A stretch of DNA of 64,000 nt from DAIPJH01 sp036770365 (GCA_036770365.1 DAIPJH010000006.1:1-64000), one strand, 5' to 3'; counted from the stretch's first letter, positions 35,171 to 44,651 are shown. Notes: a model not told the origin generated them from the sequence alone. Program-made: numbers and translations.

Positions 35171-35599
35171 ATGAGCGAACACCCACCCTATCACGCCATG
35201 GCGCAGCAATTTCTGGACTTTTGGCAAGACCAAACCAAACGTGCTATGCAGGATGAACGTTTTTTAAATGCGATGATGGATATGATGAATGCGAGCGCGA
35301 CCCAAAGCTCAACATCTTCTCCGTTTGCAACTCCCACTTATCAAGCAGGCTTCCATGCACCCCACTCCGCCACCACAGCAACATCTTCATCCCCATTCCA
35401 GTCTGCTCCCACTCCAACTCATGCTAGCGGGATTGAATTGGCAGAGCTGTTACGCCGTATTGAACGGCTTGAAGCAAGGATGGCTTCAACCGAAGATGCT
35501 ATCCGCAACCTTGTTCTCACAAAACATGAGCAGCTTCATGGGACAACATCAACCACCGATGACACCTCCTCTGTTTCTGCCCCCGCAATGCACACCTGA
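35171..35599 (+). CDS. Small PHA synthase partner (PhaE/PhaR-subunit-like)
   Basis: A 142-aa protein with an N-terminal helical part (PYHAMAQQFLDFWQDQTKRAMQDERFL), an S/T/P-rich linker (about 48-88) and a coiled coil near residues 90-120 (LAELLRRIERLEARMASTEDAIRNL). This architecture resembles the PhaE subunit of class III synthases or the PhaR subunit of class IV, although shorter than PhaE. Its 3' end overlaps the phaC start in another frame, which supports coupled translation of two subunits. The start could also be at TTG 35108. The role is inferred mainly from context. Confidence 0.6.
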   Translation: MSEHPPYHAMAQQFLDFWQDQTKRAMQDERFLNAMMDMMNASATQSSTSSPFATPTYQAGFHAPHSATTATSSSPFQSAPTPTHASGIELAELLRRIERLEARMASTEDAIRNLVLTKHEQLHGTTSTTDDTSSVSAPAMHT

Positions 35600-36689
35600 T
35601 CTTATCGCATGGCTAGAACGTATCCAATCAGATCCACTTTTACACCAAGCAATTGAGCAGGAATCGCAACATCGTTTTTTGGATTTGCTGCAGGGCATTA
35701 AAAAATACCGCACAGCACATTACCAGCGCAAAGCTGAGTTAGGGGTCGAAGTACTACGCATAGGGGGGATGCGCTTGCTGCGCTATAGCCCGCCCCACGG
35801 CGTCACCCCCCACAGCTCTATCCTCTTGATTCCTTCGCTCATTAATCGCTACTATATCATGGACCTAACCGAATCACGTAGCATGGTATCTTACCTATCA
35901 TCACAGGGAGTCACGTGCTATCTTATGGATTGGGGAGAACCATCCACACAAGATATGCACCGCACTGTAGCGGAATACATCACAGGTCCACTCCTGCAAG
36001 CGTTTTTATACATGCACGCAGAGCAACCACACGCATCACAATACCTTTTGGGTCATTGTATGGGTGGTATTTTAGCGACAGGACTTGCGCAAATTCTTCC
36101 CCAAAACGTCCTAACAGGCGTCGTATTGATGGCAACACCATGGGATTTTTCTGCTACAGCTATGCAAGTTACCCCTGCACATGAAGGCATCACGCGTATT
36201 CTTGAACAAGCCATTAGTTGCACACCCACTTTTGCAGGCGACACGATGCTTGCGCTATTCTATCTGCGAGACCCGTGGCTATTTCAAGCCAAACTACGCC
36301 GCTTCGCCAAAGAAAAAGATGATGCGCGTATTGCTCATTTTCTTGCGCTAGAGGACTGGGCCAATGATTGCGTGGATGTGACAAGCGGTGTTGCGAGAGA
36401 TTGTTTGATTCATTGGGGTATGCATAACCAATTGATGCAAAGAAAGTGGCATATTATGGATGAGCCGCTCGACCCCTCCCGTCTATCTTGTCCCGTTTTA
36501 TTAATGATCCCACGACAAGATCGCATCGTCCCTCCCGCTTCTACCGCGCCACTCGCAGAAATATTACCATCTTGCCATATCATGCGCCCAGACACAGGGC
36601 ATGTAGGGATGCTTGTTGGCGCGCACGCCATCCCACAATGTTTAAATCCTATGCTGGCATGGATGCACAGCAGTCAAGGCGAAGGTTGA
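35526..36689 (+). CDS. phaC: PHA synthase, class III-like
   Basis: Polymerises hydroxyacyl-CoA to polyhydroxyalkanoate. With ATG 35526 the protein is 387 aa, near class III length. Class III marks are LINRYYIMDLTESRSMVSYL and YLMDWGEP, then ATPWDF. The lipase-like box is Gly176-His-Cys178-Met-Gly-Gly, with catalytic Asp332 in PRQDRIVPP and His359 in TGHVGM. Spacing of the triad matches class III enzymes closely. Other possible starts are ATG 35538 and 35559. The gene overlaps the small partner gene by about 70 bp, a compact two-subunit layout. Confidence 0.92.
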   Translation: MSSFMGQHQPPMTPPLFLPPQCTPDLIAWLERIQSDPLLHQAIEQESQHRFLDLLQGIKKYRTAHYQRKAELGVEVLRIGGMRLLRYSPPHGVTPHSSILLIPSLINRYYIMDLTESRSMVSYLSSQGVTCYLMDWGEPSTQDMHRTVAEYITGPLLQAFLYMHAEQPHASQYLLGHCMGGILATGLAQILPQNVLTGVVLMATPWDFSATAMQVTPAHEGITRILEQAISCTPTFAGDTMLALFYLRDPWLFQAKLRRFAKEKDDARIAHFLALEDWANDCVDVTSGVARDCLIHWGMHNQLMQRKWHIMDEPLDPSRLSCPVLLMIPRQDRIVPPASTAPLAEILPSCHIMRPDTGHVGMLVGAHAIPQCLNPMLAWMHSSQGEG

Positions 36690-36754
36690 CAAATGCCTCC
36701 GTTAAATTCACAATAACATTAACCATCTATTAACATATATTTTTCATCTAACTT

Positions 36755-39571
36755 ATGAATAATTCGCCAACGCAAAACATAACTCCACTTTCGACAGAAA
36801 AACAAAACATGTTAAATCATGTTGCAGATCATTTGGAGCAGTATCTTCAAGATGGCAAACACCCTCTGCGTCCCAAACAAATAAAAGCCTTTCAAGATAT
36901 TATTGATGGTGCGCGTAACGGGCAATGGGGCGGTAGTATTATTCGCCCGACGGGAACAGGAAAAACAATTATTTTCTCTGCCGTTATTCATGCACTTCAA
37001 GGTTTGCAATATGAATTAGAACAAAAGAATGAAGTTGGAGATGAGCATGGTTTTTTAATTCTTGTGCCGACGAATTACTTAGCAGAGCAAACACGCAAGA
37101 CCATGGTATCTGCGCAACGCGAGCATGGTAAACCGCTCTTTGGCTTTGCAGAAGAAGATGTCGCTATTGTTAATGCAGATTCAACTGCACAGCAAAAACG
37201 TGATGGTTTTTCTGCACCAAATCTGATCATGACCTATCAGTATTTTGATTCTTTAAATAAGCGCGACCAAGAAAAATTACATGCACGTTTTTTTACCATC
37301 ATGGATGAGGTGGATGTTGCTAAAGGTGAAAAACGTTCTCCTCTTTTTCATGGTTGGACAAAAGATAACTATACATTAGGATTTTCTGCGACAGAAAAAT
37401 TTATTGATAAAAATGAAATCAAATCGATCAATGATGAACTTTTTGAGGGACGCCCTTCACTGCATCAAACCACTATTGCGGAAGCAGCACGTGAGTGTGA
37501 AATAGCCCCCATACGCAATGTTTTATTTGTGACAGAACTCGATTCAGGAATTGAGCGTAGTGTTCGCGGTAAAAAACGAGAATATACACAAAAAGAACTA
37601 ACTTCTATTGTCAATCAAGTAGGGCGTGATGATGCTGCCATCAAGTCCATCGCAACATTCAAAGACCCCAACAACGGCATTGCATTTAAAGACTTAAACC
37701 AAATTTGGTTTTGTATGGGTGTTGAGCATGCGCAACGCATTGCTGACCGTTTGAATCATGTGTATCATGAAACCTTGCCTGATGGCACTTCGCGCTACCC
37801 TTTTGGTTATGCGGTTGCCGTGAGTGGTGAAACACCCAAGGAAGATTGGGTGGATGATAAACAACAACCACATCTCGGCCTATATTCGATTTTAGAAAAA
37901 CATCGAAACGGCGAAATTCCTGTCATTTGCAATGCAGATTTACTTGTTCGTGGGTTCGATTCTCCCTCCACGCAGCTATGTGTGATGCTGCGTCCTACCC
38001 GTTCACCTGCGCTTACAGAACAAGCAGGTGGTCGCATTGGACGGCTTGATGCAAAAAACTCAAACAAACTTGGTTATGTCGCCACATTTTTTGATAGAGA
38101 TACCGAATCTGCTATGTGTTTTACTGATGTTACTGGAAGTGTTTTCACGGGAGTTGAAGGGCAGGAAACTAATCAATCATTTTGTTCTGGAACGGGAGAG
38201 ATGAGACATCCAGATATGGACGTATTGCAGAGCGAAAAACCTGTTGAAGTCATCACAAAGTTTGAACCCCGTGAAATAAAAGATTTTCTTAAAAAAATAA
38301 GGACGCCAAAATCATCTAAGCATCCAATGCCTGATAATTTTGTCACCGCAAAAATGATGGCGCGAGAACAGGGTTTGCCTGATAAGTATTACGACAAAGA
38401 ACCGTTAAGAACACTCTATGATTTTCATAGAAACCCTCAAGATAATCATTTTTTTGTTAACCCAAGAACTCAGCAAAAAATACATATTCCAATGGATGCT
38501 ATTGCTGTTTTTGATCCGCCACATGGTATGGGAGGCACGCAGCTTTGTGTGCGCCGTGACATTGCAGAAAAAATATTTACCCGCGAGGGTAAATATCCCC
38601 GATTACCAGCAGGGTTTGTGGATCTAGAAGATGCACAAAAAACTTTAAATCCAGCTCGTTACAAGGCAGAAAATCAAAGCATTCGTGATTTTTATATGAG
38701 GCTTACTGATGTTCTCCATTCTTATGAGGAACAGCAGCAGCCATTGCCAGCAGCCATTACGATTGGGTACGAAAATGCAAAAGTTACCATTCCTTCAAAT
38801 ACCATAGGACGTTTTGATGTTAGTCCTAACTATACGACGCAGGGATGGTACAGCACCGCCATAAGGCATGAATACCTCCCACATCTAAAAACACTGCTTG
38901 AATTAATACATCGCAAAGAGGAAGCTCCAGAAGATCATACCTGTTTGGAATTATTGAATAAAATAAAAGATTTTAAACCTGACCTTCCTAGTGACGAAGC
39001 CAAAATTCTTGTAAGAAAGCCTGAGGATACGATTGATATGTATCGCCATACTGCTATGCAAAACACCATCGCAGCCAATGGGTCAAACCGTATACAGCAT
39101 CGTATATTAACTGACCACCGTCTATGTGGATCTCTGGTACAGCGAATTGAGGCCGCATGGAAGATGCATCAAAAATACCAAGCAGAACATCCAGAAGATA
39201 CGACTGAAACTTTCATGATCCCTATTGGGGATTTTACCAATCTGCGTGATGTAGTTTCCTTAAATATGCAGGATATTGGTTATTTTAGGCATGAAGAAAC
39301 AGGGAAAATACATCCATTTATAACCCGTTCCGCCCTCGCTCACTTTACTCGCGCACTTGATGCTCCTAAAGAAAAACCTGCCCCTCACATAATGGATTGG
39401 TCGCTCATACCGCTGTCCCCTCCTCCATCTTTAGCACCTTTACCTGAAGAAAAACTCCCTGTGTCTGTTCCAACACTACCATCACCAAATACTTCTATTA
39501 CCACTGAAGGGGTTGATATTGACCCTATGCAGATGCTACAACGAGGACACTGGATGAAACCAGCTCGCTAA
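36755..39571 (+). CDS. SF2 DEAD/DEAH-type helicase with repeated C-terminal domain
   Basis: A 938-aa protein. The helicase core occupies about residues 40-450: Walker A PTGTGKT near 70, DEVD near 187, the SAT motif (GFSATEKF), and motif VI QAGGRIGRLD. It resembles the ATPase part of restriction/repair helicases, but no nuclease motif is seen. The C-terminal half contains three related segments (about 525-610, 617-720 and 775-893). Each has a helical start, then a strand-like I-x-hP and D/N-x-I-x-x-F, then a basic segment. The last 50 residues are Pro-rich. The match to any known complex is unclear. A K+ channel-like gene follows after 28 bp. Confidence 0.75.
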   Translation: MNNSPTQNITPLSTEKQNMLNHVADHLEQYLQDGKHPLRPKQIKAFQDIIDGARNGQWGGSIIRPTGTGKTIIFSAVIHALQGLQYELEQKNEVGDEHGFLILVPTNYLAEQTRKTMVSAQREHGKPLFGFAEEDVAIVNADSTAQQKRDGFSAPNLIMTYQYFDSLNKRDQEKLHARFFTIMDEVDVAKGEKRSPLFHGWTKDNYTLGFSATEKFIDKNEIKSINDELFEGRPSLHQTTIAEAARECEIAPIRNVLFVTELDSGIERSVRGKKREYTQKELTSIVNQVGRDDAAIKSIATFKDPNNGIAFKDLNQIWFCMGVEHAQRIADRLNHVYHETLPDGTSRYPFGYAVAVSGETPKEDWVDDKQQPHLGLYSILEKHRNGEIPVICNADLLVRGFDSPSTQLCVMLRPTRSPALTEQAGGRIGRLDAKNSNKLGYVATFFDRDTESAMCFTDVTGSVFTGVEGQETNQSFCSGTGEMRHPDMDVLQSEKPVEVITKFEPREIKDFLKKIRTPKSSKHPMPDNFVTAKMMAREQGLPDKYYDKEPLRTLYDFHRNPQDNHFFVNPRTQQKIHIPMDAIAVFDPPHGMGGTQLCVRRDIAEKIFTREGKYPRLPAGFVDLEDAQKTLNPARYKAENQSIRDFYMRLTDVLHSYEEQQQPLPAAITIGYENAKVTIPSNTIGRFDVSPNYTTQGWYSTAIRHEYLPHLKTLLELIHRKEEAPEDHTCLELLNKIKDFKPDLPSDEAKILVRKPEDTIDMYRHTAMQNTIAANGSNRIQHRILTDHRLCGSLVQRIEAAWKMHQKYQAEHPEDTTETFMIPIGDFTNLRDVVSLNMQDIGYFRHEETGKIHPFITRSALAHFTRALDAPKEKPAPHIMDWSLIPLSPPPSLAPLPEEKLPVSVPTLPSPNTSITTEGVDIDPMQMLQRGHWMKPAR

Positions 39572-39599
39572 ACGTTAGAGAAAGAAATGTTGTAGTACG

Positions 39600-40094
39600 A
39601 TGGAATGGGCAGATATTGTCGCAGGTGCAATCAGTATCATGATGGTGTTTTTTACCATCTCGATTCACTATGAAATGTTGCATTTAATCTGGATAAACAG
39701 CAGCCGTTTTCGTCGCCGACCACATTTTGCGATGTACGCCTCTATGTTCATTATTTTTTTGACGCACACTATCTGTGTTTGGAGTTATGCGGGGCTTTAT
39801 TGGTGCTTAGAACATTACTTCAATTTTGGCAGCATGGGAGTTATCGGCGTGCATGATAGCTCAGGCTTTATGAATTATATTTATTTTTCAGCTGTTACCT
39901 ATACTTCAGTTGGCTTTGGAGACATCTATCCTAAAGGGCCATTTCGCATGATCGCCGGCGTAGAGGCGATCAACGGGCTGATCCTGATCGGGCTTTCGGT
40001 CACCCTTACCTATTTTGCAATGGAACGTCTATGGGGCTATCGCTTTGAATGGCGTCGTAGCAAAAATTCAGATCATGAGCGCAGTGATGACTAA
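39600..40094 (+). CDS. Two-TM-type potassium channel-like protein
   Basis: A 164-aa membrane protein. Hydrophobic helices lie near 8-28 and 45-70, followed by a pore region and a last helix (about 115-140). The pore loop reads VTYTSVGFGDIYP, matching the K+ selectivity filter (Thr-Val-Gly-Tyr-Gly) with Phe for Tyr, as in the Ion_trans_2 family. The tail is basic and then acidic. It has no visible gating or ligand domain. It lies 28 bp after the helicase gene and may be cotranscribed. Confidence 0.82.
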   Translation: MEWADIVAGAISIMMVFFTISIHYEMLHLIWINSSRFRRRPHFAMYASMFIIFLTHTICVWSYAGLYWCLEHYFNFGSMGVIGVHDSSGFMNYIYFSAVTYTSVGFGDIYPKGPFRMIAGVEAINGLILIGLSVTLTYFAMERLWGYRFEWRRSKNSDHERSDD

Positions 40095-40208
40095 AATTTT
40101 CTATCAGTATTATTTTTATAAAGATTAGTTCGCATTTTAACTTTTTTGCAACTTCTCTACGCTAATGTAAGCCATAGCAAAGTTACTTTGCAAAGAAAGT
40201 AAAAAGTA

Positions 40209-40265
40209 AAACGGCGACCGTGCATTGTCATAATAATAAAAATAACATACAATGCACCGCCGTTT
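40209..40265. repeat. Long intergenic hairpin
   Basis: An inverted repeat: AAACGGCG (outer 8 bp) and GTGCATTGT (inner 9 bp) pair with ACAATGCAC and CGCCGTTT, interrupted by a 3-nt ACC bulge on the left arm. The loop is about 20 nt of AT-rich sequence. A smaller GCAAAG-TTA-CTTTGC hairpin is at 40177-40191. It lies between the channel and pseudokinase genes. The U tract expected of a terminator is missing (CGTTTCACAT follows). Confidence 0.6.
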
Positions 40266-40319
40266 CACATAAAAGTAGAAATAGTATACCTGTCGTATCA
40301 AAGCAGTAAGGTCTTTATT

Positions 40320-42215
40320 TTGAATAGACTTCCTACGATGACCTCTTCTTTATCACGCGACTTCATGTTGTTGTCGTTGGTGATTGTGGCTGTGTTGTCC
40401 GTTGTCTCGCTATGGGTCGCCTATCAAACCTATGAAGATCATTCAGACAAAGTGGTTTCTGGTCTCCAAAATGAGGTGGTACGCATTGACCGTGAGTTGA
40501 TTGTTGAAATTGAAAATGCCTCCTATCTTCTTGAATCATTAGGTCGTCAGGTGAGTCAGATTGGTGTTGAGAATGATGCACAAATCGCTTCATTGCTCCG
40601 CGCATTTGATAATGACCAGCGTAAAGATGATATTTTTACATGGATTGATAAAAACCAACAGGTTAAAATTACCAGCAAGGGGGGCATTCTCGCTAAATCC
40701 ATTGACATGTCGGATCGTGACTATGTCAAAAAGGCACTTGCTGATCCGTGGAAAGTGCATATTGGGCGTCCCGTACTCGGACGAGTCACCAATAAGTGGG
40801 TATTACCAATTGGCATGGGATTAACTGACTATAATGGACAGCATGTCGGAGTCATTGTGGTGAGTCTAGATATTAACGCGATTACACGCGGTATCCGCAA
40901 AGAAATTCATAACTCAGGCATTGCATTTTCCATTGTTAGTAAAACTCTTGCACCATTAACAGAAGTCAATAATAGCCAAGACAGTGACCTTTTACATAAT
41001 CTCAATGCCACTGAGTTACTCGCAAATGTTGATGTGGATGCCAAGCCATCACAGGTGCTTTCACGTGCATCCTTGTTTCACCAAAATGTTGACTATATCT
41101 TTTATGAAAAATCAGCGCGCTACCCTTATATCATCTTGATGGGTTTTAATCATGAGATCAGCGATAAACAGATCATCAATTTAATGATACCTCGTTTATT
41201 ACAAATTATTGTCATTGCATGTTTTTTGATCTCTATTTTAGCCATGGTGCAGCTACGTGTGGTGCGTCCTGTTAAACATCTTGGTGAAACCACCCTCGAT
41301 ATCATTAAGGGAAAAAAGTACCGCGGTATTCCTTCGGGCGCACCACTTGAAATTGAACAGCTTGCAGATCTGATAGGGCAATTAAGCCAATATATCGAAG
41401 AACGTAAACGTATCGAGGACGAACTGTTAATTAAAAACGCACATCTTCGTCGTGTAAAAGATACGGCGCAGTTGATGCATGTGGCACGCACGCAATTTCT
41501 AGAATCTATCGCAACGGAACTTGATAAGCCGATTGAAATGATCGTGGAATATGCAGAAAGCATGAAAGAACAACATTTTGGTGCGATCCGCAATGAAACT
41601 TATTTGAAGCATGCTTTTGATATTCACCATAGCGGCTGTGACCTTCGTCAAATGGTGATGGATATTATCACGGTAGCTCGTCTTGAAGAATCAAGCATGA
41701 CACTCAACGAAAAACCTGTGGAAATTGCATTTTGCGTCCATCGTGCATTACGTTCTTTCCAAGAACAACCGCAGCATCGTCATACTGACGTAAAGCTACG
41801 TTTAGATGATGGCATGCCACGCTTACTCATTGACGAAGAACGATTTCATCAGATTCTCAGCAATCTTCTCAATGGTGCAGCAGGTCAAATGGCCAATGGT
41901 AGTGCTATGGTATTGGAAGCAAGCATTGAACCCCATGAAGAGCGCGGCGAAGAGCTGGTATTAATGCTTAAATATAATATGGGGCTTGATGATGAGGTTG
42001 CGCTCAATCAGCGTGAACGCGTGGTGATGGCACATGCCCTTTCCCCTCTTGACCGCGAACATGCCAGCCCGATCCGTTCAGAAGGTATCAATATTGCGTT
42101 GACCCGCATGTTAGTATCACTCCATCAAGGTACGATGGAAACCCGTATTTCTCCCAACCAAGTCGCTCGCGTCTATATTCGCTTTCCAGCGGCACGCATT
42201 ACGGCGAATGGGTAG
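40320..42215 (+). CDS. dCache sensor with degenerate histidine kinase module
   Basis: A 631-aa membrane protein. A membrane helix (about 14-34) is followed by a periplasmic sensor region of dCache type (about 40-280, with IDMSDRDYVKKAL, IGRPVLGRVTNKWVLPIG and GVIVVSLDI). A second helix (about 290-312), a HAMP-like segment and a coiled coil follow. The kinase part (about 385-625) lacks essential residues: the H-box reads IATELDKPI with Thr399 where the phospho-accepting His is expected, and the second Asn of the N-box is lost (NLLNGA). No G1/G2 box is seen. It is likely a signalling scaffold. TTG 40320 is preceded by AAGG at 8 nt, so I prefer it to ATG 40338. Confidence 0.75.
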   Translation: MNRLPTMTSSLSRDFMLLSLVIVAVLSVVSLWVAYQTYEDHSDKVVSGLQNEVVRIDRELIVEIENASYLLESLGRQVSQIGVENDAQIASLLRAFDNDQRKDDIFTWIDKNQQVKITSKGGILAKSIDMSDRDYVKKALADPWKVHIGRPVLGRVTNKWVLPIGMGLTDYNGQHVGVIVVSLDINAITRGIRKEIHNSGIAFSIVSKTLAPLTEVNNSQDSDLLHNLNATELLANVDVDAKPSQVLSRASLFHQNVDYIFYEKSARYPYIILMGFNHEISDKQIINLMIPRLLQIIVIACFLISILAMVQLRVVRPVKHLGETTLDIIKGKKYRGIPSGAPLEIEQLADLIGQLSQYIEERKRIEDELLIKNAHLRRVKDTAQLMHVARTQFLESIATELDKPIEMIVEYAESMKEQHFGAIRNETYLKHAFDIHHSGCDLRQMVMDIITVARLEESSMTLNEKPVEIAFCVHRALRSFQEQPQHRHTDVKLRLDDGMPRLLIDEERFHQILSNLLNGAAGQMANGSAMVLEASIEPHEERGEELVLMLKYNMGLDDEVALNQRERVVMAHALSPLDREHASPIRSEGINIALTRMLVSLHQGTMETRISPNQVARVYIRFPAARITANG

Positions 42216-42218
42216 TTA

Positions 42219-43544
42219 TTAACGTCCCACACTCACATACGTTACGCCACCATTCGCCATCGTCGACGGCATAAACAAATTGCGTAAATCCACGAGGATT
42301 GGCTGCGTGAGTGCGGTTTTAAAATCTAACGGCGTGAGGGTTTTGAACTCGTCCCATTCGGTGATGATGACGCACGCATCTGCGCCCGTCATTGCCGCAC
42401 TAGATGAATCTACAAAATGCAGTTTTTCTTGGTTTTGCGCTGAAAAATAGTGTTTGGCTTCCTGCATGCCTTGTGGATCATAGGCAATAATCTCTGCGCC
42501 AGCGGCGAGCAATTCTGGCACAATCACCAGCGAAGGGCTGTCACGCATATCATCAGTATTGGCTTTGAAAGTAAGCCCTAACACTGCAATTTTTTTGCCT
42601 AAAACTAAACCATCCAAAGCATTGATGATCTTCTGTGTCATGCGTGATTTACGCGCATGATTACCGTCCACGACTGCGTTTGTGATAGGAGCTTCCACGC
42701 CATATTGTGCGGCCATATAAACCAATGCTTGCGTATCTTTTGGAAAACATGAACCGCCAAAACCAGGTCCTGCTTTGAGGAATTTTTCACCAATGCGTGA
42801 ATCAATACCCATACCATAAGCGACATCTTCAATATCTGCACCGACCGCTTCGCACATATCCGCCATTTCGTTGATAAAAGCAACTTTGGTGGCGAGGAAG
42901 CTGTTGGACGCATATTTGATGAGTTCTGCGGTCTCGCGCCCAACGCTTACTAGCACAACGCCTTTGGAGGTTTGCGGCGCGTAGATTTCCGCTAAAATCT
43001 CATGTGCCTCAGGCGAGGTCGTTCCAATCACAATGCGCTCAGGTTGCATAAAATCGCCTATCGCCGAGCCTTCACGCAGGAACTCAGGATTGGATGCAAC
43101 CCAATAACGCGCCGCTTTGTCCGCCACATATTTCTCAAGCATTACCTCGATACGCTTGCCCGTACCAATCGGCACAGTCGATTTAGTGACTACCAACGTA
43201 TCTCCCGTAAGCGATTTTGCAATTTCTTTCGTGACAGCATACACATAGGTCAAATCCGCTTGCCCATCTTCAGGGCGCGGCGGTGTACCTACCGCAATCA
43301 TCACAACTTTTGCCCCTGCCACTGCCGTCGCCGTATCTGTTGTGACCTTCAATCGACCTACCGCCATGTTTGACAATACCAACGCATCCAGCTTCGGCTC
43401 ATAGATCGGCATGACACCTGCCGTAATAGATGCGATTTTTTTCTCATCTGTATCCACGCAGGTGACGTGATGTCCAAGCTCCGCCAAGCAAGCCCCTGAG
43501 ACAAGCCCAACGTAACCTGTTCCAATGATGGTGATATTTGTCAT
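42219..43544 (-). CDS. ugd: UDP-glucose 6-dehydrogenase
   Basis: Oxidises UDP-glucose to UDP-glucuronate for surface polysaccharides. The 441-aa protein has the NAD motif GTGYVGLVSGACLAELGH, TKSTVPIGTGKR, NPEFLREGSAIGDF, the catalytic Cys in GFGGSCFPKDTQAL, and GLTFKANTDDMRDSPS, all in order. galU, providing the substrate, lies directly upstream on the same strand (24-bp gap), so they form an operon. The stop is 3 bp from the end of the convergent pseudokinase gene. Confidence 0.96.
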   Translation of the reverse strand: MTNITIIGTGYVGLVSGACLAELGHHVTCVDTDEKKIASITAGVMPIYEPKLDALVLSNMAVGRLKVTTDTATAVAGAKVVMIAVGTPPRPEDGQADLTYVYAVTKEIAKSLTGDTLVVTKSTVPIGTGKRIEVMLEKYVADKAARYWVASNPEFLREGSAIGDFMQPERIVIGTTSPEAHEILAEIYAPQTSKGVVLVSVGRETAELIKYASNSFLATKVAFINEMADMCEAVGADIEDVAYGMGIDSRIGEKFLKAGPGFGGSCFPKDTQALVYMAAQYGVEAPITNAVVDGNHARKSRMTQKIINALDGLVLGKKIAVLGLTFKANTDDMRDSPSLVIVPELLAAGAEIIAYDPQGMQEAKHYFSAQNQEKLHFVDSSSAAMTGADACVIITEWDEFKTLTPLDFKTALTQPILVDLRNLFMPSTMANGGVTYVSVGR

Positions 43545-43568
43545 GGTGAACCTATATTATATGCAGAA

Positions 43569-44459
43569 TTACTGCGCGTATTTTTTAAGCAATGCCTTCA
43601 CACGCTCACCAATTTCAGGGTGTGCAAGGGCATAGGCAAGATTTGCCTCTACAAATCCCACACGCTCACCGCAGTCGAAGCGTTTACCATCAAATTGATA
43701 CCCGTAAACAGGGGTCTGAGCAATCATATCATTGATCGCATCGGTGAGTTGAATCTCACCACCCGCCCCTTTATTCATGCGTTCTAGATATTTAAAGATA
43801 CCAGATTGCAAAATATAACGCCCCATCACCGCACAGGTCGAAGGCGCAACCTCTGGCGCAGGTTTTTCAACCATGCCTTTTGCTTTAACAAGTTTGCCAT
43901 TGGTTTCTGCAACATCCAAAATACCATAGCGTGAAGTACGCTCAAGCGGCACATTCTCGACGCCAATCATATTACAGCCATTAACATCTTGGTTAGATTC
44001 ATAGACATCAATCATTTGTTTGAGGCACGGTGTAGGTCCAAGCACTAAGTCATCTGCCAAGATCACCGCGAATGGGTCTTCGCCAATCACATGACGCGCA
44101 CACCAAATCGCATGCCCCAAGCCGAGTGGTTCTTGCTGACGAATGAAGATCACGTTACCCGGATCAGGTAGCCAGCCTTTGGCATTTTTTAGTTCTGTTG
44201 ATTTATTCTTTTCGCTTAAAATGCTCTGAAGTTCAAACGCATGGTCAAAATGGTCATTGATAGCGTTCTTATTGCGCCCTGTGATAAAGATAAATTGTTC
44301 TATGCCAGCTGCTTGCGCTTCTTCAAATGCATGGTGAATCAAAGGCTTATCGACCACAGGCAACATTTCCTTCGGCATTGACTTGGTCGCAGGCAGAAAG
44401 CGCGTCCCTAAACCACCCACAGGAAATACAATCTTTTTGATTTTCTTTGATACTGCCAT
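43569..44459 (-). CDS. galU: UTP-glucose-1-phosphate uridylyltransferase
   Basis: Makes UDP-glucose from UTP and glucose 1-phosphate. The 296-aa protein begins with KIVFPVGGLGTRFLPATKSMPKEMLPVVDKPLI, the nucleotidyltransferase signature. It continues with ILADDLVLG, the segment GILDVAETNGKLVKAKGMVEKP, and KRFDCGERVGFVEANL near the end. It is the first gene of a galU-ugd operon that supplies activated sugars for exopolysaccharide or LPS. Confidence 0.96.
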   Translation of the reverse strand: MAVSKKIKKIVFPVGGLGTRFLPATKSMPKEMLPVVDKPLIHHAFEEAQAAGIEQFIFITGRNKNAINDHFDHAFELQSILSEKNKSTELKNAKGWLPDPGNVIFIRQQEPLGLGHAIWCARHVIGEDPFAVILADDLVLGPTPCLKQMIDVYESNQDVNGCNMIGVENVPLERTSRYGILDVAETNGKLVKAKGMVEKPAPEVAPSTCAVMGRYILQSGIFKYLERMNKGAGGEIQLTDAINDMIAQTPVYGYQFDGKRFDCGERVGFVEANLAYALAHPEIGERVKALLKKYAQ

Positions 44460-44582
44460 AAATCCCCTCGTCTGATAGCATAGATACGTTTTTTACTCTA
44501 CTTCACACCATATACAGTAGAATCAGAGTAGCGTTTGCATAAGCCTCGCCCTCCATTTTGTCAAAGAAATTTACTAATTGAC

Positions 44583-44610
44583 TTGACTTCACAAGGTTAA
44601 TGCGTATTTT
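44583..44610 (+). promoter_or_regulatory. Promoter for rpmG
   Basis: TTGACT (44583-44588) and TATTTT (44605-44610) are 16 bp apart, about 40 bp before the rpmG start. A second overlapping TTGACT begins at 44578. The position in the gap before a ribosomal protein gene supports it. Confidence 0.45.
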
Positions 44611-44651
44611 ACCCCATCTTATATTCAACTACTGAATCTGGAATTATTGTC

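Noticed and set aside
37948..37972. tRNA-like T-loop (GGGTTCGATTC) on the plus strand
   Set aside because: It lies inside the helicase reading frame (RGFDSPS) and no acceptor or anticodon stem surrounds it.
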